This document shows positions 29,131 through 37,590 of a stretch of DNA of 64,000 nucleotides, piece after piece. The DNA lies in contig NZ_SPEY01000020.1 in NCBI RefSeq assembly GCF_009360615.1, positions 1 to 64,000 on the forward strand, in the 5' to 3' direction. The notes under the pieces were generated by a model. The model had not been told where the DNA came from, searched no databases, and was given only the letters and a program-made list of their open reading frames with translations. The translations under genes and the position numbers were made by a program. The stretch's first letter is position 1. The number at the start of each line of letters is the position of its first letter. The DNA comes from Comamonas sp. GTDB lineage: Bacteria; Pseudomonadota; Gammaproteobacteria; Burkholderiales; Burkholderiaceae_C.

Positions 29131-30003
29131 TCAGCCTTCGACGATCAGCTGCGCGCGCGGCGCATAGCCGTGGTTGAGGGGGCCGTGGCCCTGGCCGGTG
29201 TAGACCTCGGCTCCCGCCTCGATGGCGCCCAGGATATAGCGCCGCGCCTCGGTCACTGCAGCCTCCAGCGCCAGCCCCTGGGCCAGGAAGGACGCAATCG
29301 CCGACGACAGCGTGCAGCCCGTGCCATGGCCGTTATGGGTGACGATGCGCTGCGACTGCAGGCGCAGATAGTCGCTGGCCTGCCGGCCTTGCCGGCCCAG
29401 CACATCCATGACCAGATCGCCGCTCAGATGGCCGCCCTTGAGCAGCACCGCCGGTGCCCCCAGGGCCAGCAGATCGGCCACGGCCGCATCCAGCGCCTCG
29501 ATGCCGTCAATGCTGCGCCCCAGCAGCAAAGCCGCTTCATCCAGGTTGGGGGTGATCACCGTCGCCAGCGGGAACAGTTCCTGGACCAGCGCCTGCGCAG
29601 TCTCGGGAACGATCAGGCGGTCGCCGCTGGTGGCCACCATCACGGGGTCCAGCACCACGTTCCTGATGCGGTTGCGACGGATCGCATCCGCCACCACGCT
29701 CACCACATCGGGGGTTGCCAGCATGCCGATCTTGACGGCATCGACGCCGATGTCTTGCACAACGGCATCGATCTGGCCGCGCACGGTATCCAGCGGAATG
29801 CCGTGAATGCCCGTCACGCCCAGCGTGTTCTGCACGGTGATGGCCGTGATCGCCGTCATGCCGTAGCAGCCCAGAGCCGCACAGGTCTTGAGGTCGGCCT
29901 GGATGCCGGCGCCACCGCCGCTGTCCGAGCCGGCGATGGAGAGCACGCGTGCATAGCGCTTTTTTGCGGCGCCAGAGATAGAGGAAGGAGCAATCACTGT
30001 CAT
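29131..30003 (-). CDS. thiD: Hydroxymethylpyrimidine/phosphomethylpyrimidine kinase
   Basis: A 290-residue ribokinase-fold enzyme that phosphorylates HMP to HMP-P and then HMP-PP, the pyrimidine half of thiamine. Motifs: VLSIAGSDSGGGAGIQADLK at the N-terminus, VLDPVMVATSGDRLI, TPNLDEAALLLGR and the anion-hole/base motif NGHGTGCTLSSAIAS near residue 225. It is divergent from the thiOSGE operon and shares the 290-base intergenic region that holds the second TPP riboswitch. The riboswitch itself reads only toward thiO, so thiD is not controlled by it. Confidence 0.93.
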   Translation of the reverse strand: MTVIAPSSISGAAKKRYARVLSIAGSDSGGGAGIQADLKTCAALGCYGMTAITAITVQNTLGVTGIHGIPLDTVRGQIDAVVQDIGVDAVKIGMLATPDVVSVVADAIRRNRIRNVVLDPVMVATSGDRLIVPETAQALVQELFPLATVITPNLDEAALLLGRSIDGIEALDAAVADLLALGAPAVLLKGGHLSGDLVMDVLGRQGRQASDYLRLQSQRIVTHNGHGTGCTLSSAIASFLAQGLALEAAVTEARRYILGAIEAGAEVYTGQGHGPLNHGYAPRAQLIVEG

Positions 30004-30073
30004 GGCAAAAATTATCGCCCATGCGCATGGTCAATGCGTGCTGTTTGCGGTTGTGCTGTAATGTCCAACGGAC

Positions 30074-30218
30074 GAAACAGGGGTGTCCCGCAGGCAAGCA
30101 GCCTGTGCGGACTGAGAAACACCCTGGGGCTGCGCCAGCTGCCGGCTGCGCACCAGAGCACCATCCGTGCCCTGTGCCCCCTGCACCCGATCCAGGTCAT
30201 GCTGGCGTGGGGAGTTTC
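30074..30218 (+). promoter_or_regulatory. TPP riboswitch upstream of thiO-thiS-thiG-thiE
   Basis: Thi-box elements are recognisable but split: GGGGTGTCCC (30080-30089), a P3 hairpin GCAGGC...GCCTGTGC, CTGAGAAACACCC (30112-30124), then an insert of about 60 bases, then ACCCGATCCAGG (30185-30196) and TGCTGGCGTGGGGAGTTTC. GAAAC (30074-30078) and GTTTC (30214-30218) form P1. The insert between P2 and P4 can fold on its own (GGGGC 30126-30130 with GCCCC 30176-30180, and an inner TGCGC/GCGCA stem). It is expected to repress the operon when TPP is high. Confidence 0.82.
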
Positions 30219-30293
30219 ACAAGCCGCAAGGCATGCCGCGTTTTGTCCTGCACATGGCCCTGTTCCTGTGTCCGGATGGAAAACGATTTGCAC

Positions 30294-31388
30294 ATGTCAT
30301 TGCTACAAGCCTCTTCAAAGATCGCCATTCTCGGCGGCGGCCTCATGGGCCGTCTGCTGTCGCTGGCCCTGGCCCAGCGCGGTCACGCCATCGACCTCTA
30401 TGACGCGCACGGCCCGCAAGGCGATGGTGCTGCGGCGCGCGTGGCGGCTGCCATGCTGGCGCCGCTGGCCGAGTCGGCCATTACCGAACCCGGCGTGGTG
30501 CGCATGGGCCAGCATGGGCTCAAGCGCTGGCCGGAGCTCATAGCTCAGCTCGAGCAGCATGTGTTCCTGCAGCAGAACGGCACGCTGATTCTCTGGCACC
30601 GCCAGGATCAGGGCGACGCAGCGCGCTTTTTCGGCCTGCTGGAGAAAAACCGGCGCATCAACCCCAGCCTTCCGGCCATGCAGGAGAAAACCGGCGCCGC
30701 GCTGCAGGACTGCGAGCCCGCGTTGCAGGGGCGCTTCAATCAGGCCGTCTATCTGCCCGGCGAAGGCCAGCTGGACAACCGCCAGCTGCTGACGGCGCTG
30801 GTCGACAAGCTCAGCGCCCTGGGCGTGCAACTGCACTGGGACAGCCCGCGCGAGGTCGGCGACTTCCGCCCCGGCGAGGCCGGCCAGCCCGACTTTGTGT
30901 TCGACTGCCGGGGCCTGGGGGCTCGCACCCAGTGGAAGCAGCTGCGCGGCATTCGCGGCGAGGTGGTGCGCATCCATGCACCCGAAGTCACGCTGCAACG
31001 CCCCACACGCCTGATTCATCCGCGCTACCCCATCTACATCGCGCCCAAGGAAGACCATCTGTTCGTGATTGGCGCGACCGAGATCGAGTCCGACGACATG
31101 TCGCCAGCCAGCGTGCGCTCCACGCTGGAGCTGCTGAGCGCAGCCTATACCGTGCACTCCGGCTTTGCCGAAGGCCGGATTGTGGAGATCGCCACCCAGT
31201 GCCGCCCCACCCTGCCCGATAATCTGCCCGCCGTGCGCCTGCTGACCCCGCGCGTCATGGAAGTCAACGGCCTCTACCGCCATGGCTTCATGATCTCACC
31301 CGCCATGCTGGACGTGGTGCTGGAGCTGCTGGACCACAACGACTCGCCGCTGGCGCGGGAGTTCGATGTCGCCGTGCATCACGCCTGA
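30294..31388 (+). CDS. thiO: Glycine oxidase for thiamine synthesis
   Basis: A 364-residue FAD-dependent amine oxidase of the DAO family. In thiamine synthesis ThiO oxidises glycine to the iminoglycine used by thiazole synthase ThiG. The FAD-binding GxGxxG is KIAILGGGLMGRLLSLALA at the N-terminus, and the C-terminal RPTLPDNLPAVR and NGLYRHGFMISPAML motifs fit the family. It is the first gene of thiOSGE behind the TPP riboswitch. The start at 30294 has GGATGGAA upstream; an ATG at 30276 is the alternative. Presence of ThiO fits an aerobic route (no ThiH seen here). Confidence 0.88.
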   Translation: MSLLQASSKIAILGGGLMGRLLSLALAQRGHAIDLYDAHGPQGDGAAARVAAAMLAPLAESAITEPGVVRMGQHGLKRWPELIAQLEQHVFLQQNGTLILWHRQDQGDAARFFGLLEKNRRINPSLPAMQEKTGAALQDCEPALQGRFNQAVYLPGEGQLDNRQLLTALVDKLSALGVQLHWDSPREVGDFRPGEAGQPDFVFDCRGLGARTQWKQLRGIRGEVVRIHAPEVTLQRPTRLIHPRYPIYIAPKEDHLFVIGATEIESDDMSPASVRSTLELLSAAYTVHSGFAEGRIVEIATQCRPTLPDNLPAVRLLTPRVMEVNGLYRHGFMISPAMLDVVLELLDHNDSPLAREFDVAVHHA

Positions 31389-31494
31389 GCTGCGAGCCCG
31401 AACTTTGGCGCACAGCACTTGCACCCCCGGTGCGCCCAAGTACCGCCGTGCAGAGGTTTAACTTAGCACCCGCTTTATTTTCCGTTTCGATGCC

Positions 31495-31692
31495 ATGAAG
31501 ATCACTCTCAACCAGCAAGCCACCGAGCTGCCAGCCCATGCCACCGTGGCCGATGCCCTGGCGCAGATGCAGGCCAGGCCCCCGTTTGCCGTGGCGGTCA
31601 ACACGGTGTTTGTGCCAAAGACCCAATATGCCGACCATGCGCTCAACGAGGGCGACAGGATGGAGGTCATCTCTCCCGTCACCGGCGGCTGA
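31495..31692 (+). CDS. thiS: Sulfur carrier protein for thiazole formation
   Basis: A 65-residue ubiquitin-fold sulfur carrier. It ends in the required Gly-Gly (ISPVTGG), which becomes the thiocarboxylate that delivers sulfur to ThiG. The N-terminal MKITLNQQATELPAHATVAD and the late EGDRMEVISPV are typical of ThiS. It lies between thiO and thiG on the same strand; the 164-base gap to thiG holds a dispersed repeat. Small but clear. Confidence 0.92.
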   Translation: MKITLNQQATELPAHATVADALAQMQARPPFAVAVNTVFVPKTQYADHALNEGDRMEVISPVTGG

Positions 31693-31700
31693 AAAATGAA

Positions 31701-31790
31701 TCCCCCTGAGTCGCTTCGCGCCTTCCCCCCCAAGGGGGACGGCACCTGCGCTGCGAGGCGGCTCTTGCTGGGTGCCACTGACTTGGCACA
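31701..31790 (+). repeat. Dispersed Comamonadaceae-type intergenic repeat, copy B
   Basis: Sequence between thiS and thiG: CCCCCTGAGTCGCTTCGC, a CCCCCC...GGGGG palindrome, then GCTGCGAGGCGGCTCTTGCT. The same order of blocks occurs in copy C (34676-34797) and, inverted and more diverged, in copy A (10021-10164). It sits inside an operon without a gene, so it probably acts at the RNA level or is neutral. Confidence 0.7.
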
Positions 31791-31856
31791 TGCCTGTTTG
31801 AGGTTCATTGGGCTCCACGCGCATTGCGGCACAAAGACAAGAGATATAGATAAACC

Positions 31857-32660
31857 ATGAATACCAAAACCACCGACGACGCCCTGGTTCTCTACGGCCA
31901 GCGTTTTGAAAGCCGCTTGCTGCTGGGCACCTCACGCTACCCCTCGCCCGCGATTCTCGAAGCGGCCGTGGAGCGCTCCAGGCCCGCCATGGTCACGGCC
32001 TCGCTGCGCCGCCAGGGCAGCAATGCTGCCGAGACCGGTGCCAGCTTCTGGGAGCTGCTGCGCAAGCTCAAGGTGCCCGTGCTGCCCAACACGGCAGGCT
32101 GCATGACCATCCAGGAGGCCGTGACCACGGCCCAGATGGCGCGCGAGGTCTTCGACACGCCCTGGATCAAGCTGGAGCTGATCGGCGACGACTACACGCT
32201 GCAGCCCGATACGCTCAATCTGGTGGAAGCGGCATCCATCCTCATCAAGGACGGCTTCCAGGTCCTGCCATACACCACCTACGACCTGGTGCTGTGCCAG
32301 AAGCTCGTTGACGTGGGCTGCCAGGCAGTCATGCCCTGGGCCGCGCCCATCGGCACCGGCCGCGGCCCCATCAATCCCTATGCCATGCAGATGCTGCGCG
32401 AGCGCCTGAAGGTGCCGCTGATCGTCGATGCCGGCCTGGGCCGCCCCTCACATGCCTGCACCGTCATGGAGTGGGGCTATGACGCCGTGCTGCTGAATAC
32501 CGCCGTGGCACTGTCCGAAGACCCCGTGGCCATGGCCGGTGCCTTCTCCGATGCCGTCAATGCCGGTCACGCCGCCTGGCGCGCAGGCGCCATGGCCGAG
32601 CAGAACGCCGCCCAGCCCAGCACTCCCGTGCTGGGCACCCCTTTCTGGCATCAGGAATAA
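31857..32660 (+). CDS. thiG: Thiazole synthase
   Basis: A 267-residue TIM-barrel enzyme that builds the thiazole phosphate from 1-deoxyxylulose phosphate, iminoglycine and ThiS thiocarboxylate. The Schiff-base lysine is in WIKLELIGDD, and the phosphate-binding loops VMPWAAPIGTGRG and VDAGLGRPSHA are present. VLLNTAVALSEDPVAMAGAF near the C-terminus is typical. The start ATG at 31857 gives the usual short N-terminus before LVLYGQRFESRLLLGT. It is followed after ten bases by thiE. Confidence 0.94.
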   Translation: MNTKTTDDALVLYGQRFESRLLLGTSRYPSPAILEAAVERSRPAMVTASLRRQGSNAAETGASFWELLRKLKVPVLPNTAGCMTIQEAVTTAQMAREVFDTPWIKLELIGDDYTLQPDTLNLVEAASILIKDGFQVLPYTTYDLVLCQKLVDVGCQAVMPWAAPIGTGRGPINPYAMQMLRERLKVPLIVDAGLGRPSHACTVMEWGYDAVLLNTAVALSEDPVAMAGAFSDAVNAGHAAWRAGAMAEQNAAQPSTPVLGTPFWHQE

Positions 32661-32670
32661 AGGCCTGCCC

Positions 32671-33612
32671 ATGGACTCCGCAGAAATCAAGGCTCTGGCG
32701 CAAGCCATCGTCCACCAGCACAGTGCCAACTTTGGCGCCCAGCTGCACCACGATGCCGACTCGGTCGAGCTGACGCCCCAGCCCGTGCCGCCCGCACTGC
32801 GCCAGGAACCCGCCTATCTGGCCGCGCTGGAGGCCTGCAGCCAGCTGGGCTTTATTGCCGTGGATGCTGAGACTCTGGCCCAGGCCTGGCAGTGCCAGAG
32901 CGAGCGCAACAATCACTTCGATGCCACCCACTGGCCCGACGACCCGCGCGACTTCGGTCTCGGCGCGGCCGACCCGGCACAGGCCTTTGCCGATTGCCCG
33001 CGCGAGCTGGGCCTCTATGGCGTGCTGCCCAACGCCGAATGGGTGGGCCGCATGGCCCGCGCGGGCGTGCCCACGGTACAACTGCGCTTCAAATCCGGCG
33101 ACCAGGCCGCCGTGGCCCGCGAAGTCAGGGCGGCTGTTGAAGCCGTCAAGGGCACGAACGCACGTCTGTTCATCAACGACCACTGGCAGGCCGCTCTGGA
33201 CGCTGGCGCCTACGGCATCCACGTCGGCCAGGAAGATCTGGACGTGATCGGCCAACGCGATCTGGAGACCATCCGCGCCTCGGGCACCCGCCTGGGTGTC
33301 TCCACCCATGGCTACGCCGAGATGGTGCGCGCCCATGCCGTCCAGCCCAGCTATATCGCCCTGGGAGCGGTGTTTCCGACCACGCTCAAGAAGATGGCGA
33401 CGGCACCGCAAGGTCTGGCGCGCCTGGCCGCTTATGTACGGCTAATGCGGCATTACCCGCTGGTGGCGATTGGTGGTATTTCCGAAGACCTGTTCCCTGC
33501 CGTGCGCGCCACGGGTGTGGGCTCGGTGGCCGTGGTGCGCGCCCTGGTCAATGCCCCCGACCCCGAGGCTGCAGCCCGGCATCTGCTGCAGCGCATGCAG
33601 GCTGCTGTCTGA
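32671..33612 (+). CDS. thiE: Thiamine-phosphate synthase with an N-terminal extension
   Basis: A 313-residue protein whose C-terminal ~200 residues are a thiamine-phosphate synthase: QLRFKSGDQ, LFINDHWQAALDAGAYGIHVGQEDL, STHGYAEMVRAHAVQPSYIALGAVFPT and VAIGGISEDLFPAVRATGVGSVAVV. This TIM barrel joins HMP-PP to thiazole phosphate. Typical ThiE is ~210 residues; here about 110 extra N-terminal residues (MDSAEIKALAQAIV to ~DCPRELGLYGVLP) precede the barrel. They show no motif I know. The start at 32671 follows AGGAATAAAGG and lies ten bases after the thiG stop. The extension may be a lineage-specific feature or a decayed partner domain. Confidence 0.9.
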   Translation: MDSAEIKALAQAIVHQHSANFGAQLHHDADSVELTPQPVPPALRQEPAYLAALEACSQLGFIAVDAETLAQAWQCQSERNNHFDATHWPDDPRDFGLGAADPAQAFADCPRELGLYGVLPNAEWVGRMARAGVPTVQLRFKSGDQAAVAREVRAAVEAVKGTNARLFINDHWQAALDAGAYGIHVGQEDLDVIGQRDLETIRASGTRLGVSTHGYAEMVRAHAVQPSYIALGAVFPTTLKKMATAPQGLARLAAYVRLMRHYPLVAIGGISEDLFPAVRATGVGSVAVVRALVNAPDPEAAARHLLQRMQAAV

Positions 33613-33640
33613 GCGTATCGAAGCACATCGACTTCCCATT

Positions 33641-33683
33641 CAATAGCCGCTGGCACTTGATACACAGGTGCCGGCGGCTATTT
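33641..33683 (+). terminator. Terminator-like hairpin at the end of the thiamine operon
   Basis: Long inverted repeat AATAGCCGC-T-GGCAC / GTGCC-G-GCGGCTATT with an 11-base loop, followed by TTTTC, 28 bases after the thiE stop. Confidence 0.75.
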
Positions 33684-33760
33684 TCACGTCGAAAGACGCA
33701 AAACTCCCACCGTGCCAGGTCTGACCGGCGCAGAGAACGCCGGAAATGGCCAGAAGAAAT

Positions 33761-33783
33761 GCCCGCAGTCTGCGGGCTTTTTT
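33761..33783 (+). terminator. Rho-independent terminator upstream of the Crp/Fnr gene
   Basis: Stem GCCCGCA / TGCGGGC with loop GTC and six T. No gene lies between it and the previous terminator (33641-33683), so it could be a second stop for the thi operon or the end of an unseen small RNA. The rest of 33613-33952 shows no gene. Confidence 0.75.
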
Positions 33784-33952
33784 CTGGAGCGCAGCTGCGC
33801 AGGCCGCATGGCCGCTGGGTTTTCTCGATTGACGCAAGCCCTCTTCGCCGAAACGGCGGACACACAGGTGACAACCCTGAGTCCATCAGCTTCGGCATGG
33901 CCGGTCCCACACGCGACAATGGGGCGGTTACCAGTCACGCATAAGACAGAAC

Positions 33953-34672
33953 ATGGACGAGCCAATTCTTAGTATGGAAGAACGTGAGGCGATCAACTCT
34001 GGTCGCTGGTTTTCATCCCTTTCGCCCTCTTTGCGGCACGACATTCTTCGATGCGCTTACGTCAAACGATACAAAGATGGCATGCTCATCTGCGCTCGCG
34101 GCGAACCGCCCGAGGAGTGGATTGCCTGTGCGCGTGGCGCGGTGCGGGTCAGCTCCACCTCCATCACGGGCAAGCAGATCACGCTGACCTATGTGGAGCC
34201 GGGCATCTGGTTCGGGGATGTGGCGATTCTGGATGGCGACAAGCGCACACACGACGCCTATGCGCATGGCGAGACCACGCTGCTGTGCCTGACCAAGGCA
34301 GATTTCAAGCGCATTCTGGCCGAGCATGTGGAGTTCTCCGAGGCAATCCTGCGCCTCAATGCCCGCCGCGTACGCCAGCTCTACGGTCTGGTGGAAGACC
34401 TCAACACCTTGCCGCTGCGCGCGCGCCTGGCCAAGCAGCTGCTGCACCTCACGCGCAGCTATGGCGTGATGAGCCTGTCGGACAGCAACGAGATCCGCAT
34501 CGGCCTGCATCTGGCACAGGAAGAGCTTGCGCAATTGCTGGGTGCCTCGCGCCAGCGCGTGAACCAGGAACTCAAGTCCATGGAACGCGAGGAAGTCATT
34601 CGCATCGAACCGGGCGGCCTCATCGTGCGCGACCGGGTGACGCTGCTGCGCATCGCAGACACCGACCACTGA
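33953..34672 (+). CDS. Crp/Fnr-family transcription regulator
   Basis: A 239-residue cyclic-nucleotide-binding-fold regulator. The effector domain (~20-140) contains KRYKDGMLICARGEPPEEW and WFGDVAILDGDKRTHDAYAH; there is no FNR-type cysteine cluster, so oxygen sensing by [4Fe-4S] is unlikely. The C-terminal winged helix (~165-235) shows LAQEELAQLLGASRQRVNQELKSMEREEVI with the expected recognition helix. The RxxT/S cAMP contact is not clear, so the ligand is unknown. It precedes a phosphotransferase/acyl-CoA dehydrogenase pair but is separated from them by a dispersed repeat. Confidence 0.9.
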   Translation: MDEPILSMEEREAINSGRWFSSLSPSLRHDILRCAYVKRYKDGMLICARGEPPEEWIACARGAVRVSSTSITGKQITLTYVEPGIWFGDVAILDGDKRTHDAYAHGETTLLCLTKADFKRILAEHVEFSEAILRLNARRVRQLYGLVEDLNTLPLRARLAKQLLHLTRSYGVMSLSDSNEIRIGLHLAQEELAQLLGASRQRVNQELKSMEREEVIRIEPGGLIVRDRVTLLRIADTDH

Positions 34673-34675
34673 TTC

Positions 34676-34797
34676 ACCCCCTGAGCGGCTTTGCCGCTTC
34701 CCCCTCTCTCGCTTCGGTGCGCTTGCGGGAGGGGGACGATGCCATCGCCGCGAGGCGGCTCTTGCTCGGCATCTCTGGCTGGGATCGCGCCAGTTTT
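34676..34797 (+). repeat. Dispersed Comamonadaceae-type intergenic repeat, copy C
   Basis: The gap after the Crp/Fnr gene contains CCCCCTGAGCGGCTTTGCCG, a GCGGGAGGGGGACGATGCCA block and GGCTCTTGCTCGGCATCTCT. The GGCTCTTGCTCGGCATCTCT block is exact in copy A (minus strand, 10021-10164); copy B (31701-31790) shares the CCCCCTGAG and GGCGGCTCTTGCT blocks. It is the most complete copy in the window. It contains no open frame. Confidence 0.75.
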
Positions 34798-34925
34798 CAC
34801 CTTTGTTTCTCTCTTGCCGCGTTCTGCGGCAGCACTCCCATTTCACGCATTCGCTCGCTGCACTTTTGTGCGGCGTGGCGGGCTGCGCCTTGCCCATCGC
34901 AAATCGAACAAAGGACTGAGACAGC

Positions 34926-36011
34926 ATGAGCACTTATGAGCATTTCGTCGGCACCCGCGCGGTTTCCGATCAGCACGCATTTGACACCGATGCCATGACG
35001 GCCTGGATGAGCCGTCATGTGCAGGGCTTTGAGGGTCCGCTGCAGGTGGAGATGTTCAAGGGCGGCCAGTCCAACCCCACCTACAAGCTGATCACGCCCG
35101 GCAAAAGCTATGTGATGCGTGCCAAGCCCGGGCCCGTGGCCAAGCTGCTGCCCTCGGCCCATGCGATCGAGCGTGAGTACCGCGTGATGAAAGGCCTGGC
35201 GGGCACCGATGTGCCCGTGCCGCACATGTATGCGCTGTGCGAGGATGAGTCGGTCATCGGACGCGCCTTCTACATCATGGAGTTCATGGAAGGCCGCGTG
35301 CTCTGGGACCAGTCCCTGCCCGGCATGACCGCCGCACAACGCGCCGAAATCTACGACGAGATGAACCGCGTGATCGCCGCACTGCACAGCGTGAAGTTTG
35401 TCGAACGCGGCCTGGCCGACTACGGCAGGAGCGGCAACTACTTCGAGCGCCAGATCGCCCGCTGGAGCAAGCAGTATGTGGCCTCCGTGACCCAACCCAT
35501 CCCCGAGATGGACCAACTGATGGAATGGCTGCCCGCCCATATGCCGGCCAGCGCGCGCGACGAGGGCCGCGTCTCCATCGTGCATGGCGACTACCGCCTG
35601 GACAACCTGATGTTCCACCCCACCGAGCCGCGCGTGATCGCCGTGCTGGACTGGGAGCTGTCCACGCTGGGCCATCCGCTGGCCGACTTCAGCTATCACT
35701 GCATGAGCTGGCATATCCCGGCCGAGCTGGGGCGAGGCATTGCGGGGCTGGACATTGCGGGCCTGGGCATTCCTGCCGAGCACGATTACATCAGGCGTTA
35801 CTGTCAGCGCACCGGGATTTCGGACGTGGAGGCGCTGCAGCGCGACTGGAACTTCTACCTGGCCTACAACATGTTCCGCATTGCGGCCATCCTGCAAGGC
35901 ATTGCCAAGCGCGTCGAGGCCGGAACGGCCTCCAGCGCCCAGGCCAAGGCCTCGGGCGATACAGCCCGCCCCATGGCCGAACTGGCCTGGTCCTTTGCCC
36001 AGCGCGCCTGA
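34926..36011 (+). CDS. Phosphotransferase family protein (APH/ACAD10-like kinase fold)
   Basis: A 361-residue protein with the aminoglycoside-phosphotransferase-like kinase fold. The catalytic segment VHGDYRLDNLMFHP and the metal-binding aspartate motif AVLDWELSTLGHPLADFSYH are intact; the N-lobe has MFKGGQSNPTYKLI and YVMRAKPG (Lys/Arg region). This family occurs fused to, or next to, acyl-CoA dehydrogenases (human ACAD10/11), where it phosphorylates 4-hydroxyacyl-CoA so that the dehydrogenase domain can process it. Here the acyl-CoA dehydrogenase gene follows 45 bases downstream, which matches that partnership. Confidence 0.88.
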   Translation: MSTYEHFVGTRAVSDQHAFDTDAMTAWMSRHVQGFEGPLQVEMFKGGQSNPTYKLITPGKSYVMRAKPGPVAKLLPSAHAIEREYRVMKGLAGTDVPVPHMYALCEDESVIGRAFYIMEFMEGRVLWDQSLPGMTAAQRAEIYDEMNRVIAALHSVKFVERGLADYGRSGNYFERQIARWSKQYVASVTQPIPEMDQLMEWLPAHMPASARDEGRVSIVHGDYRLDNLMFHPTEPRVIAVLDWELSTLGHPLADFSYHCMSWHIPAELGRGIAGLDIAGLGIPAEHDYIRRYCQRTGISDVEALQRDWNFYLAYNMFRIAAILQGIAKRVEAGTASSAQAKASGDTARPMAELAWSFAQRA

Positions 36012-36056
36012 TTCTCCACCACGCAACCCGACCGTCCCACAACAAGAGGAGCACTC

Positions 36057-37331
<1,275 letters not shown>

Positions 37332-37374
37332 TGCCAGACAGCGGTAGCGCATCGCGCCGCTGCTGCTGCCCGGA

Positions 37375-37419
37375 AACAAAAAACACCCCGTCAGCCACGG
37401 CTGAGGGGTGTTTTTGTTT
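37375..37419 (+). terminator. Rho-independent terminator after the acyl-CoA dehydrogenase gene
   Basis: Stem AACAAAAAACACCCC / GGGGTGTTTTTGTT, with an inner GCC/GGC loop helix (GTCAGCCACGGCTGA) and a T run inside the 3' arm. Strong, and nearly symmetrical, so possibly also for the convergent chemoreceptor gene. Confidence 0.85.
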
Positions 37420-37590
37420 CGAAGGCAGACTTGTTATCCGCTAGTAATATAGAAGCTTACACCGCCCTATATCCAATGATTTCAGATATAAAACATCTTG
37501 AAATTCAATGAATCAAAGCGATAAAAGCTTCTTAATCAATAGCATCATAGCTAGCGGCACCGGGCCCGGCACCGCACGCCCACACCGGGC

